This document shows positions 32,958 through 40,877 of a stretch of 64,000 nucleotides of DNA, in pieces. Source of the stretch: Chitinophaga pinensis. GTDB taxonomy: Bacteria > Pseudomonadota > Gammaproteobacteria > Burkholderiales > SG8-41. The notes below the pieces were generated by a model. That model was given only the letters and a program-made list of their open reading frames with translations, had not been told where the DNA came from and ran no database searches. The position numbers were made by a program, and so were the translations under genes. Position 1 is the stretch's first letter; each line of letters starts with the position of its first letter. The DNA lies in contig CALQCM020000009.1 of assembly GCA_943329075.2 (NCBI GenBank), positions 1 through 64,000 of the forward strand, in the 5' to 3' direction.

Positions 32958-35231
32958 ATGGCGACGCTGAACGATAAATCGCTGCACCATGCGTTGCCGC
33001 AGAACCCGCAGCGCCGCGACCTGTTGAAAAACGCGGGCGGCCTGGCGCTCGGTTTCGCTTTCGGCCCTGGATTGCTCTTCAAGGTGTTCGACGCGCGTGC
33101 CTGCGAAGACGGCTTGAGGGCCAATGCCTGGGTGCATTTCCGCCCGGACAACAGCATCGGCATCATGTGCCCGACCGCCGAGATGGGGCAGGGCATCATG
33201 ACCTCGCTGCCTTTGATGCTGGCCGAGGAGCTCGACGCCGACTGGGAACTCGTCGATGTCGAACAAGCGCCGGCGGCGAAGGATTACATTAACCCCGGTT
33301 ACTTCGGCGTGCAGGGCGTGGGCGGCAGCAATTCGACGCGCGGCTACTGGACCATCATGCGGCTGGCAGGCGCGCAGGCGCGCAAGATCATGATCGCCAA
33401 TGCGGCGCAATACTGGAAAGTGCCGGCCGGCGAGTGCACGACGGCGCAGGGCAAGGTGGTCCACGCAGAGTCGAAACGCGAATTGAGCTACGGCGAGATC
33501 GCTGTGTTCAGCGAGGTGGTCAACAATCCGCCGCTGGTGACTGAAAATGAACTCAAGCCGCGTGAACAATGGCGCCTGATCGGGCGCGATGTGCGGCGAG
33601 TGGATGTGCCGGCCAAGGTCAACGGCAGCGCGCAGTATGGCATCGATGTGCAGATCCCCGGCATGCTGTTCGCCTCGCTGGCGCGTTCGCCGATTGCCAA
33701 TACGCCACATCCGCTCTACGGCACCGGAGCCGAGAACGGCCCGGTATCCTTCGACGATACGGAAGCGATGAAAGTGCAGGGCGTGGTCAAGGTGGTCAAA
33801 CTCGATCACGCGGTGGCGGTGCTCGGCACCGACTACTGGGCCACGGTCAAGGCCAAACGCCTGTTGAAGGTCGAGTGGCGCAAAGGTGAACTGGCGTCGA
33901 AGTACGACAGCGAAGCCAAAAAAACAGAATGGGTGGCGCTGGCGCGCGACCGCAGCAAGACCGGCCGTGCCGTCGGCAACGCCGGCGATTTCAATGCGGC
34001 ATTCAAGCAGGCCGCGCAAACGCTATCGGCCGAGTATCTGACCGACCACGTGCACCACGCCTGCATGGAACCGTTTAATGCAACGGCGTGGGTGCGCGGC
34101 AAGGAAGTCGATGTCTGGGTGCCGACGCAGGGGCAGACCTGGGCGCAGCAGGTTTGCGCCAAGATCACCGGCGTGCCGGCCGAAGAAATCCGTATCAACA
34201 CGACTTTTGTCGGTGGCGGCTACGGCGCCAAGACCGAGCAATTGATGACGGCCGAGGCGGTGACGCTGTCGAAGCTGATGAACAAGCCGGTCAAAGTGAT
34301 CTGGAGTCGCGAGGACGACGTCAAACACGGCGCCTATCGGCCGCTGACCGCGCAACGCATGGATGCAGCGATGGCTGCCGACGGCAAAGTCATGGGCTGG
34401 AGCCACCGGCTGGTCGCCGATTCGGTACTGGTGCGCGCGCGCAAAGTGGTGTGGGACCAGAACCCCGGCCTCGATGGTTCGGTGGCGGTGGGCATGGTGC
34501 AGCCGTACGGCGTGCCGAACAAGCATCACGAATACGTGCATCAATTGGGCGGCGTGCCGGTCGGCTACTGGAATGCCGTCGGCAACGGCTTCACGATTTT
34601 CGCCGTCGAATCATTCATGGACGAGGTTGCGGCGAAAATTAAAAAAGATCCGTTGCAACTGCGCATCGAACTGATGACCGACATACGCGGTAAAGCCGTG
34701 CTCGAGCAATTGCGCAAGGTCTCAGAATGGGACCGCAAGCGCGCGGATGGCCGCGCGCTTGGTGTGGCTTACAACCACGGCGGCGCGTGGAACTGCCAGA
34801 TCGGCGAAGTGGTCGAGGTTTCGCTGGACCGCGCCAGCGGTGCGATCAAGGTGCACAAGGTATGGGCAGTGGCGGACCCCGGCACTGCGATCCAGCCCAA
34901 ACATTTGCGGCAACAACTGGAGACCGGCATTATCTGGGGCATGTCAGCGGGATTGCGCGAACAGATCGTCATCAAAGGCGGCGAAGTGCAGCATTCGAAT
35001 TTTTACGATTACCCGGTGCCGCGCATGGATGAGATGCCGGAAATTGAAATCCATCTCGTCGAAGGCGCGCACGGTCAGGTGTCGGGTGCGGGCCAGATTG
35101 GGGTGGCACCGATGGCACCGGCGATTGCCAATGCAGTGTTCAAATTGACCGGGGTGCGCCTGCGTGAACTGCCAATGCTACCTGTTCGCGTGAAGACGGC
35201 ACTGAACGAACAGGCAGTGAAAACCGCATAG
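32958..35231 (+). CDS. Molybdopterin-binding large subunit of an IorB-type hydroxylase with Glu-to-Gln change
   Basis: 757 residues. The start is the ATG at 32958 behind GAAGGAGGG; a longer frame beginning inside the small-subunit gene is rejected. An RRDLLKNAGG twin-arginine-like signal near residue 19 and hydrophobic ALGFAFGPGLLFKVF imply export with the small subunit as hitchhiker. Mo-pterin contacts: PTAEMGQGIMTSLP, GVGGSNSTRGYW and FVGGGYGAKTEQL. Near the C-terminus the family motif GxGE, holding the catalytic base of xanthine-oxidase-type enzymes, reads GAGQIG: residue 713 is Gln (CAG at 35094). Either activity is altered or another residue serves. Expected role is hydroxylation of an N-heterocycle or aldehyde. 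Confidence 0.85.
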   Translation: MATLNDKSLHHALPQNPQRRDLLKNAGGLALGFAFGPGLLFKVFDARACEDGLRANAWVHFRPDNSIGIMCPTAEMGQGIMTSLPLMLAEELDADWELVDVEQAPAAKDYINPGYFGVQGVGGSNSTRGYWTIMRLAGAQARKIMIANAAQYWKVPAGECTTAQGKVVHAESKRELSYGEIAVFSEVVNNPPLVTENELKPREQWRLIGRDVRRVDVPAKVNGSAQYGIDVQIPGMLFASLARSPIANTPHPLYGTGAENGPVSFDDTEAMKVQGVVKVVKLDHAVAVLGTDYWATVKAKRLLKVEWRKGELASKYDSEAKKTEWVALARDRSKTGRAVGNAGDFNAAFKQAAQTLSAEYLTDHVHHACMEPFNATAWVRGKEVDVWVPTQGQTWAQQVCAKITGVPAEEIRINTTFVGGGYGAKTEQLMTAEAVTLSKLMNKPVKVIWSREDDVKHGAYRPLTAQRMDAAMAADGKVMGWSHRLVADSVLVRARKVVWDQNPGLDGSVAVGMVQPYGVPNKHHEYVHQLGGVPVGYWNAVGNGFTIFAVESFMDEVAAKIKKDPLQLRIELMTDIRGKAVLEQLRKVSEWDRKRADGRALGVAYNHGGAWNCQIGEVVEVSLDRASGAIKVHKVWAVADPGTAIQPKHLRQQLETGIIWGMSAGLREQIVIKGGEVQHSNFYDYPVPRMDEMPEIEIHLVEGAHGQVSGAGQIGVAPMAPAIANAVFKLTGVRLRELPMLPVRVKTALNEQAVKTA

Positions 35232-35235
35232 CTTG

Positions 35236-35315
35236 GAGGGTGGGCAGCTTTGCTGCCCACGCGCATTCGCGTTTTTGACGGTGTGTCCGCGTGGGCAACA
35301 AGTTGCCCACCCTAC
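35236..35315. repeat. GGGTGGGCA cloverleaf element, copy 2
   Basis: GAGGGTGGGCAGC starts at 35236, five bases after the Mo-subunit stop, and TTGCCCACCCTAC ends at 35315; GTGGGCAGC/GCTGCCCAC and GTGGGCAAC/GTTGCCCAC form inner hairpins. A partial extra CCATCCTACG follows at 35323. The rest of the gap up to 35450 holds nothing recognisable apart from the ribosome site of the next gene. Confidence 0.75.
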
Positions 35316-35450
35316 GGGCTACCCATCCTACGAATTGAGGGGCATTGTAAAGACGGCGATGAATGTACGGGCGGTAAAAACCGCGTAGTCGATTTTGTTT
35401 TACAAATAAATGCGTGCACACCGATGCGCGCGAACTAAACCGGAGGAGAA

Positions 35451-36905
35451 ATGATGGCTAACCAATTCGTGCGACTGGCGGGGGCTTGTCTGACCGTACT
35501 GGCGCTGGCGGCTTGCCAAAGCGGCCCGATGCCCAATCCCGATCGTCCCGATAACCAGGTCGAGTCCTGGAACATGCGGGCGGTCGGTTTTCATAACCTG
35601 CAGGCGCGCAGCGCTTACCAGCCCACCATCGTCGAGCAAAACGGCCGCTGGATTGCCTACATCGGTTTGCATGGCGGCACGCGCATGAATTCGATGAACG
35701 GTCAGCTCGAAAATAACGGCACTGCGATCGTTGACGTCACCGATCCGCGCGAGCCGAAGTTCCTCGTCCACATTCCGGGCGAGCGTGGCGAAGGTGAAGC
35801 CGGTGGCGGTCAGATGACGCGTATTTGTTCCGGCAAACAATTGCCGAAGGGCGACCCAGGCAAGTTCTACATGCTGCGCGTATTCGGCGACCAGGCGCAT
35901 GAAATGTGGGATGTCAGCGTGCCGGAGAAACCCGTGCGCATGAGCGTCATCGTCGGCAATCTGCGCAGCACGCACAAGAGCTGGTGGGAATGCGACACCG
36001 GCATCGCTTATCTCGTTGCAGGCCCGAAAGACTGGCGCGTGCGCCGCATGACCAAGGTCTATGACCTGTCCGACCCGGCGAAACCGGTATTCATCCGCGA
36101 CTATGGTCTTGATGGCCAGCAGCCGGGCAGCACGGGTCAGCCGCCGTTCGAGTTGCATGGCATGATTTCGGCGGGGCCGCAGAAGAACCGTGTCTATATG
36201 GGCCACGGCAACAACAAGTTCGGCATTCTGCAAATTGTAGATCGCGAAAAACTGCTCAACGGGCCGAAGGAAGTCACGCGCGAGAACCTGAACTATCCGC
36301 AGGTCAGCCGGCTTGAGTTTCCGACCAACAGCGGCGCGCATACCGTGCTGCCGCTGCTCGACATGGAGATCGAGCACTTCAAGAAGAGCCAGAACAGCAA
36401 ACGCGACTTCATCGTTGCCGTCAACGAGTCGATCAACGACGAATGCCGCGAGGCCAACCAGCAGGTGTGGTTTATCGACATCTCGCAGGAAACCAAGCCC
36501 TTCGGCGTGGCCAACTGGACGGTGAAGGAAGCGAGCGGCAAGTTCTGTGACCGCGGCGAGCGCTTCGGCGCGCATGCCTCGCAGGAGAACATGACGCCGA
36601 TCTTCCACAAGAAGATCCTCTTCGTGACGTGGTTCAGCGCCGGCCTGCGCGCGCTCGATGTGCGCAATCCGTATGAGCCGAAAGAGATCGCGTACTACAT
36701 CCCGGCGATCACGGCAGATACCAAGGCCGATCCGACCTGCTTGCGCCGCCGCAATGCCGCGACCTGCAAGATTTCGATTCAGACCAACAACGTCGAGGTC
36801 GACGATCGCGGCTACATCTATATCGTCGATCGTGCCGACACCGGGTTGCACATTCTTGATCTGACCGGCAGTGCGCGGGATCTGGCGAGTTATCCGGCGA
36901 AGTAG
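35451..36905 (+). CDS. LVIVD-repeat beta-propeller lipoprotein
   Basis: 484 residues. CGGAGGAGAA precedes tandem ATG codons at 35451 and 35454; the second has the better spacing. The lipobox LAAC ends at Cys22, so the mature protein is a lipoprotein, and QSGP after the Cys (no Asp at +2) points to the outer membrane. Propeller blades are marked by DVTDPREPKFLVH, DVSVPEKPVRM, DLSDPAKPVFI and DVRNPYEPKEIAYY. Cys and Trp residues in WWECDTGIAYLV are shared with the next paralogue. Function unknown. Placed after the Mo-hydroxylase, it could be an exported partner. Confidence 0.83.
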   Translation: MMANQFVRLAGACLTVLALAACQSGPMPNPDRPDNQVESWNMRAVGFHNLQARSAYQPTIVEQNGRWIAYIGLHGGTRMNSMNGQLENNGTAIVDVTDPREPKFLVHIPGERGEGEAGGGQMTRICSGKQLPKGDPGKFYMLRVFGDQAHEMWDVSVPEKPVRMSVIVGNLRSTHKSWWECDTGIAYLVAGPKDWRVRRMTKVYDLSDPAKPVFIRDYGLDGQQPGSTGQPPFELHGMISAGPQKNRVYMGHGNNKFGILQIVDREKLLNGPKEVTRENLNYPQVSRLEFPTNSGAHTVLPLLDMEIEHFKKSQNSKRDFIVAVNESINDECREANQQVWFIDISQETKPFGVANWTVKEASGKFCDRGERFGAHASQENMTPIFHKKILFVTWFSAGLRALDVRNPYEPKEIAYYIPAITADTKADPTCLRRRNAATCKISIQTNNVEVDDRGYIYIVDRADTGLHILDLTGSARDLASYPAK

Positions 36906-36916
36906 AGAGAGCGGTA

Positions 36917-36994
36917 CGTAGGGTGGGCAACTTTGTTGCCCACGCGGCCTGCAAACGCCTATTGAACGCGTGGGCAGCAAGCTGCCCACCCTAC
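36917..36994. repeat. GTAGGGTGGGCA cloverleaf element, copy 3
   Basis: CGTAGGGTGGGCAAC begins at 36917 and GCTGCCCACCCTAC ends at 36994, with inner hairpins GGGCAAC/GTTGCCC and GGGCAGC/GCTGCCC. Compared with copies 1 and 2 the two inner hairpins are exchanged, meaning this copy is in the opposite orientation. Confidence 0.75.
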
Positions 36995-37028
36995 AACTCA
37001 GTAGATCGCTTTGCGTGGTTAGAAGGTT

Positions 37029-37070
37029 CCCTCTCCCCTTGTGGGAGAGGGGCAGGGTGAGGGGTAAGGG
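37029..37070. repeat. CCCTCTCCCC/GGGAGAGGGG hairpin element
   Basis: CCCTCTCCCC (37029-37038) pairs with GGGAGAGGGG (37043-37052), followed by CAGGGTGAGGGG. This is a common dispersed hairpin of proteobacterial intergenic regions. It leaves only about ten bases before the ribosome site of the next gene. Confidence 0.55.
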
Positions 37071-37092
37071 CGTTGCAACCGGAGGAAAAATC

Positions 37093-38556
37093 TTGAAGCA
37101 CTTAATAACACTTTTCTTTTTCTTCGCATGGGCGACAGTCTTTGCTGCGTCTCCAGCCAAAGATGCCGGCCACGGCGCGGCGGCGAGCAACATGCGTCTG
37201 GTCGGCGCCAGCGACCTGCAGGGACGCACAGGGTTCGAGATTGCGATTACGCAGCAGGGGAAGCGCTGGATCGCCTACGTCGGCCATTTCGGCGGCGAGA
37301 GCGTGAATGCGCTGACCGGGCAAAAAGAGCCGAACGGCACCTCGATACTGGATGTGACGGATCCGCGTAAGCCAAAGTATCTGCATCACATCCCTTCGGA
37401 ATCGCGTTCGCTGGTGGCTGAAGGTGCCGGCAGCGGCGCGCAGATGGTGAAGGTCTGCGCCGGCCGCGATCTGCCGAAAGGCGATCCGAACAAGTTCTAC
37501 ATGTTGCGTGCCGCCGGATCGAGCATCCACGAAATGTGGGATGTCAGCAATCCGGAGAAACCGCTGCGCATCGCTACGGTGTCGGACAAACTGCGCACCA
37601 CACACGAGCAATGGTGGGAGTGCGATACCGGCATCGCCTATATCGTCTCCGGTGTGCCCGACTGGCGCGTGCGGCGCATGACACAGGTGTATGACCTCTC
37701 CGATCCGGCTAATCCGAAGTTCATCCGCAACTTCGGTCTTGTCGGACAGGAACCGACGGCGCCGAAACCGGAAAATCCACGTTTCCACGACGGCCACGGC
37801 GCATTTTCGACGGGCGTGCAGGGCAACCGGCTGTATTTCGGCTACGGCAATCTCGGCGACGGGGCGTTGCAGATCGTCGATCGCAAGAAGCTGTTGGAAG
37901 GGCCGGCAGAGCCCACGCCCGAGAACCTGCTCTATCCGCAGATCTCGTTCATGCGCATCGGCCGTTCGCAGGCCGTGCACGCCGTCTATCCGCTGATCGG
38001 TATGGACATTCCGGCGTTCGCCAAATTCGGCAAAGGCAGCGTGCGCGATTTTGTGCTGGTGATGCCGGAGGCGATCGAGAATGAATGCCGCGAAGAGCCG
38101 CAGATGCTCTACGTGGTGGATGTCACGCACGAGAAGGAACCGCTGGGTGTGGCGAATTTCCGCGTGTCGGAAAAGCTCGGCAATTTCTGCACGCGTGGTG
38201 CGCGCTTCGGTCCGCATCAGGCGCAGATGAACCTGACGCCGATTTATCACAAGCGGCTCGTTTTCGTCGCCTGGTTCAATGCCGGCCTGCGTGTGCTCGA
38301 TGTGCGCGACCCGTATGCGATTCGTGAAGTCGGTTACTACATTCCGGCCACCAACAAAAACACGGTGCCGAGCTGCGCGGGTGGCGAACGCGGCGTGGTC
38401 GCCGGGCACAAGGAAACCAACTGCAAAACCGCCATCGTCACCAATGCCGTGGAAGTGGACGATCGCGGCTACGTTTATATTGTCGACCGCAATAACACCG
38501 GCCTGCACATCGTCGAGCCGACCGGCGCGGCGCGCAAACTGGCGAATTTCAAGTAG
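37093..38556 (+). CDS. Exported LVIVD-repeat beta-propeller protein with TTG start
   Basis: 487 residues. The start is placed at the TTG at 37093, because GGAGGA lies six bases before it and a signal peptide begins there (KHLITLFFFFAWATVFAA). Upstream in-frame sequence runs through repeat DNA. Blades: DVTDPRKPKYLHH, DVSNPEKPLRI, DLSDPANPKFIRN and DVRDPYAIREVGYY. It shares long segments with the lipoprotein at 35451, for example KGDPNKFYMLR, HEMWDVS, WWECDTGIAY and DWRVRRMT, so the two arose by duplication. This copy has no lipobox and should be soluble in the periplasm. Confidence 0.8.
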   Translation: MKHLITLFFFFAWATVFAASPAKDAGHGAAASNMRLVGASDLQGRTGFEIAITQQGKRWIAYVGHFGGESVNALTGQKEPNGTSILDVTDPRKPKYLHHIPSESRSLVAEGAGSGAQMVKVCAGRDLPKGDPNKFYMLRAAGSSIHEMWDVSNPEKPLRIATVSDKLRTTHEQWWECDTGIAYIVSGVPDWRVRRMTQVYDLSDPANPKFIRNFGLVGQEPTAPKPENPRFHDGHGAFSTGVQGNRLYFGYGNLGDGALQIVDRKKLLEGPAEPTPENLLYPQISFMRIGRSQAVHAVYPLIGMDIPAFAKFGKGSVRDFVLVMPEAIENECREEPQMLYVVDVTHEKEPLGVANFRVSEKLGNFCTRGARFGPHQAQMNLTPIYHKRLVFVAWFNAGLRVLDVRDPYAIREVGYYIPATNKNTVPSCAGGERGVVAGHKETNCKTAIVTNAVEVDDRGYVYIVDRNNTGLHIVEPTGAARKLANFK

Positions 38557-38580
38557 CGTTGGGTGGGCGACTTTTTGATT

Positions 38581-38669
38581 TTTGTGGCGCAGGCGCACCG
38601 CCTGCGAGAAGCACTCCCGCATCGATTTGTCGAAGTGATTTGACGCAGGCGGGGCGCCTGCGCCACAAA
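38581..38669. repeat. 88-bp element B, copy 1 (inverted relative to copy 2)
   Basis: TTTGTGGCGCAGGCG at the left and CGCCTGCGCCACAAA at the right are inverted ends; GCAGGCG/CGCCTGC hairpins lie inside each half, with ATCGATTTGTCGAAGTG in the middle. The reverse complement recurs at 39681-39767, on the other side of the Bug gene. Confidence 0.8.
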
Positions 38670-38678
38670 GGGGGGCAT

Positions 38679-39656
38679 GTGCGTGATGCTGTGCAAAGAC
38701 GTTTGCAGTTTCTGCTGATCGCGGGGCTGGGCGTGATTGGCGCCGTGCCTGCGATTGCGCAGACTTACCCGCAACGTCCGATCCGCATGCTTGTCGGCCT
38801 GCCGGCCGGCGGCTCGACCGACATCATGGGCCGCCTGATCGCAGCGAAGCTAGGCGAGCGCTTCGGCCAGCAGGTGGTGTTCGAGAACCGACCGGGCGCC
38901 TCGGGCATCATCGCGGCCGACATCGTTGCGCGATCGCAGCCCGATGGCCATACGCTGCTGATGGCGGGCGGTTCTTTCGGCACCATCTCCATTCTCTATC
39001 CGCAGGCGCCCGATACAGCGAAGGACTTCGCGCCGATTGCGCTGTTTGGCACCTCGCCGTATCTGTTCGTCGTGCATCCGGGCGTGCCGGTGAAATCGAT
39101 GGCCGAGTTCATCGACTACGCGCGCGCACGGCCGGGGCAACTGAACTTTGCCGGTTCGACGCCGGCCGCGGTGCAGAGGCTGTCGGGCGAGTTGCTGAAA
39201 CGCATGACCGGTATCGACATGCTCTACGTGCCATACAAAGGAACCGGTTTGTTGATTCCGGACCTGATCGGCGGGCGCCTGAACGCCGCCATCGACAACG
39301 TGCTGGTGCTGGTGCCGCACGTGAAGAGCGGCGCGGTGCGCGCGCTCGCCGTCACCGCGGCGAAGCGCTCGGAGGTAGTGCCTGAGTTGCCGACTATTGC
39401 CGAGTCGGGCGTGCCAGGCTTTCAGGCGAGCGGCTGGTTTGGCATCCTCGCCGCGGCGAAGACGCCGCCGGCCATCGTGAAAACGCTCAATGAGGCGATC
39501 AACGCGGCGATGCGTGAGACCGAATTCCGCGCGCGCCTGCTCGCGCAGGGCGCCGAACCGTTGACCGGCCCGCCGGATGAGTTGGCGAAGTTGCTGACGC
39601 GTGAGCGCGAAGTGTGGGGCAAGCTGATCCGCGAGGCGGGGATCAAGGCGGATTAG
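38679..39656 (+). CDS. Bug/TctC-family periplasmic binding protein flanked by inverted repeats
   Basis: 325 residues from the GTG at 38679, chosen because GGGGGG lies just upstream and the signal peptide (RRLQFLLIAGLGVIGAVPA before QTYPQRPIR) follows; a GTG at 38691 is an alternative. A longer frame beginning at 38559 runs through element B and is rejected. Fold marks: VGLPAGGSTDIMGRLIAAK, FENRPGASGIIA, QPDGHTL and YVPYKGTGLLIPDL. The gene lies exactly between the two B elements, ten bases after one and 24 before the other. Confidence 0.88.
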   Translation: MRDAVQRRLQFLLIAGLGVIGAVPAIAQTYPQRPIRMLVGLPAGGSTDIMGRLIAAKLGERFGQQVVFENRPGASGIIAADIVARSQPDGHTLLMAGGSFGTISILYPQAPDTAKDFAPIALFGTSPYLFVVHPGVPVKSMAEFIDYARARPGQLNFAGSTPAAVQRLSGELLKRMTGIDMLYVPYKGTGLLIPDLIGGRLNAAIDNVLVLVPHVKSGAVRALAVTAAKRSEVVPELPTIAESGVPGFQASGWFGILAAAKTPPAIVKTLNEAINAAMRETEFRARLLAQGAEPLTGPPDELAKLLTREREVWGKLIREAGIKAD

Positions 39657-39680
39657 GCGCTGACGAGGCGTATCCATTAT

Positions 39681-39767
39681 CGTGGCGCAGGCGCCCCGCC
39701 TGCGTCAAAACACTTCGACAAATCGATGCGGGAGTGCTTCGCGCAGGCGGGGCGCCTGCGCCACAAC
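39681..39767. repeat. 88-bp element B, copy 2
   Basis: CGTGGCGCAGGCGCCCCGCC starts at 39681 and CGCCTGCGCCACAACG ends near 39767. The core CACTTCGACAAATCGATGCG is the reverse complement of the core of copy 1, apart from single-base differences. It lies between the convergent Bug genes ending at 39656 and 39800 and may also serve as a bidirectional hairpin terminator, although there is no T-run. Confidence 0.8.
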
Positions 39768-39799
39768 GTCGCCGCACGTTTGCGCGAACGCGTCGTTGT

Positions 39800-40768
39800 T
39801 TACTTGACCAGCCCCAGCCGCTTCGCCGAGACCTGATAGGCGGCCTGGCGTTCCTTCATGAAGGCATCCATTTTGTCGGTGCCGACGTTGATCAACTCGA
39901 AGCCGCTTTTGAAGGCGAGTTCCTTCATTTCCGGATCGTTGTTGAGCGCCGCCCACAGGTCGGAGATGCGCTTCCTGACTTCAGGCGGCGTCGATTTCGG
40001 CACGCCGATGCCGCGATAGGCGCCATCGACCCAGTCGTAACCGAGTTCCTTGAAGGTCGGCACGTCGGGCAGCAGCGGATGGCGTTTATCCAGCGCAACG
40101 GCCAGCGCGCGTACCTTTTCTTTGGTGTTCACGGCAAACGCCGAATACGACATCGCGCCGGTGACGTGTTGACCGATGACGGCGGTGGTGAGGTCTCCCG
40201 TACCCTTGAACGGCACATAGGTGGTTTGAATTCCAGCGAGGCCGTTGAGTTTTTCATGCGCGACGTGGTTGGCCGAGTTGGTGCCCGAGCCGGCGAGTGT
40301 GAGTTTGCCCGGTTGCGCTTTCGCCAGGCGGATCAGGTCCTGGAAGGTCTTGACCGGGCTGTCGTTGGCAACGACGATGGCGTCAGGCGTGTAGTGAAAC
40401 CAGTAGACTGGGGTGATGTCCTCGGTCTTGTATTGCACTTCGCCTTCGAGCGGCTGCAGGAAGATGTGCGGCAGATTGACGCCGGCGATGTTGTAGCCGT
40501 CGCCGGGCAGGCCGTTCAGCTGGCCCCACAGCAGTCCGCCGCCGGCGCCCGGTTTGTACTGCAGCACCATTTCGAACTTCGGGCATTTTTTCTTGAGGAC
40601 GAGCTGCTGATGGCGGCCGGCGATATCGGATTCGCCGCCGGCGGGGAAGGCCTGCCAGTAGATGAGATTTTTCTCAGGGCAGGGTTGCGCCGCGGCAAGG
40701 CCGGCAGAAAGCGCGCCGATGGCGGCGGCAACCATCGTCAACAGCGTACGGAAGCGGATCGATTTCAT
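39800..40768 (-). CDS. Divergent Bug/TctC-family periplasmic binding protein
   Basis: 322 residues, ATG at 40768 after GAGGAGGAAAACAATA; the longer frame to 40978 overlaps the next gene's start region and is rejected. Signal peptide to AGLAAA (27). The family outline is kept (KPGAGGGLLWGQLNG, YVPFKGTGDLTTAV, VPTFKELGYDWVDGA) but the ligand loop is unusual: FPAGGESDIAGRHQQLVLKK, with Cys30 and Cys62 on either side that could form a disulfide. TPDAIVVANDSPV is characteristic. Transcribed opposite to the other seven Bug genes and possibly under its own control in the 110-base divergent gap. Confidence 0.87.
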   Translation of the reverse strand: MKSIRFRTLLTMVAAAIGALSAGLAAAQPCPEKNLIYWQAFPAGGESDIAGRHQQLVLKKKCPKFEMVLQYKPGAGGGLLWGQLNGLPGDGYNIAGVNLPHIFLQPLEGEVQYKTEDITPVYWFHYTPDAIVVANDSPVKTFQDLIRLAKAQPGKLTLAGSGTNSANHVAHEKLNGLAGIQTTYVPFKGTGDLTTAVIGQHVTGAMSYSAFAVNTKEKVRALAVALDKRHPLLPDVPTFKELGYDWVDGAYRGIGVPKSTPPEVRKRISDLWAALNNDPEMKELAFKSGFELINVGTDKMDAFMKERQAAYQVSAKRLGLVK

Positions 40769-40877
40769 TATTGTTTTCCTCCTCGTCGAGGACGGCCGGA
40801 CGCCGTCTCTGGGGCGTTGACGATAGCAGCGCCTCCGTCGAAATGCAACGCTGCGACGGCACGGGTAAAATGGGCGC

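Noticed and set aside
35400..38622. Two very long minus-strand open frames opposite the LVIVD genes
   Set aside because: They mirror high-GC third codon positions of the two LVIVD genes and include repeat DNA; no ribosome site or domain.
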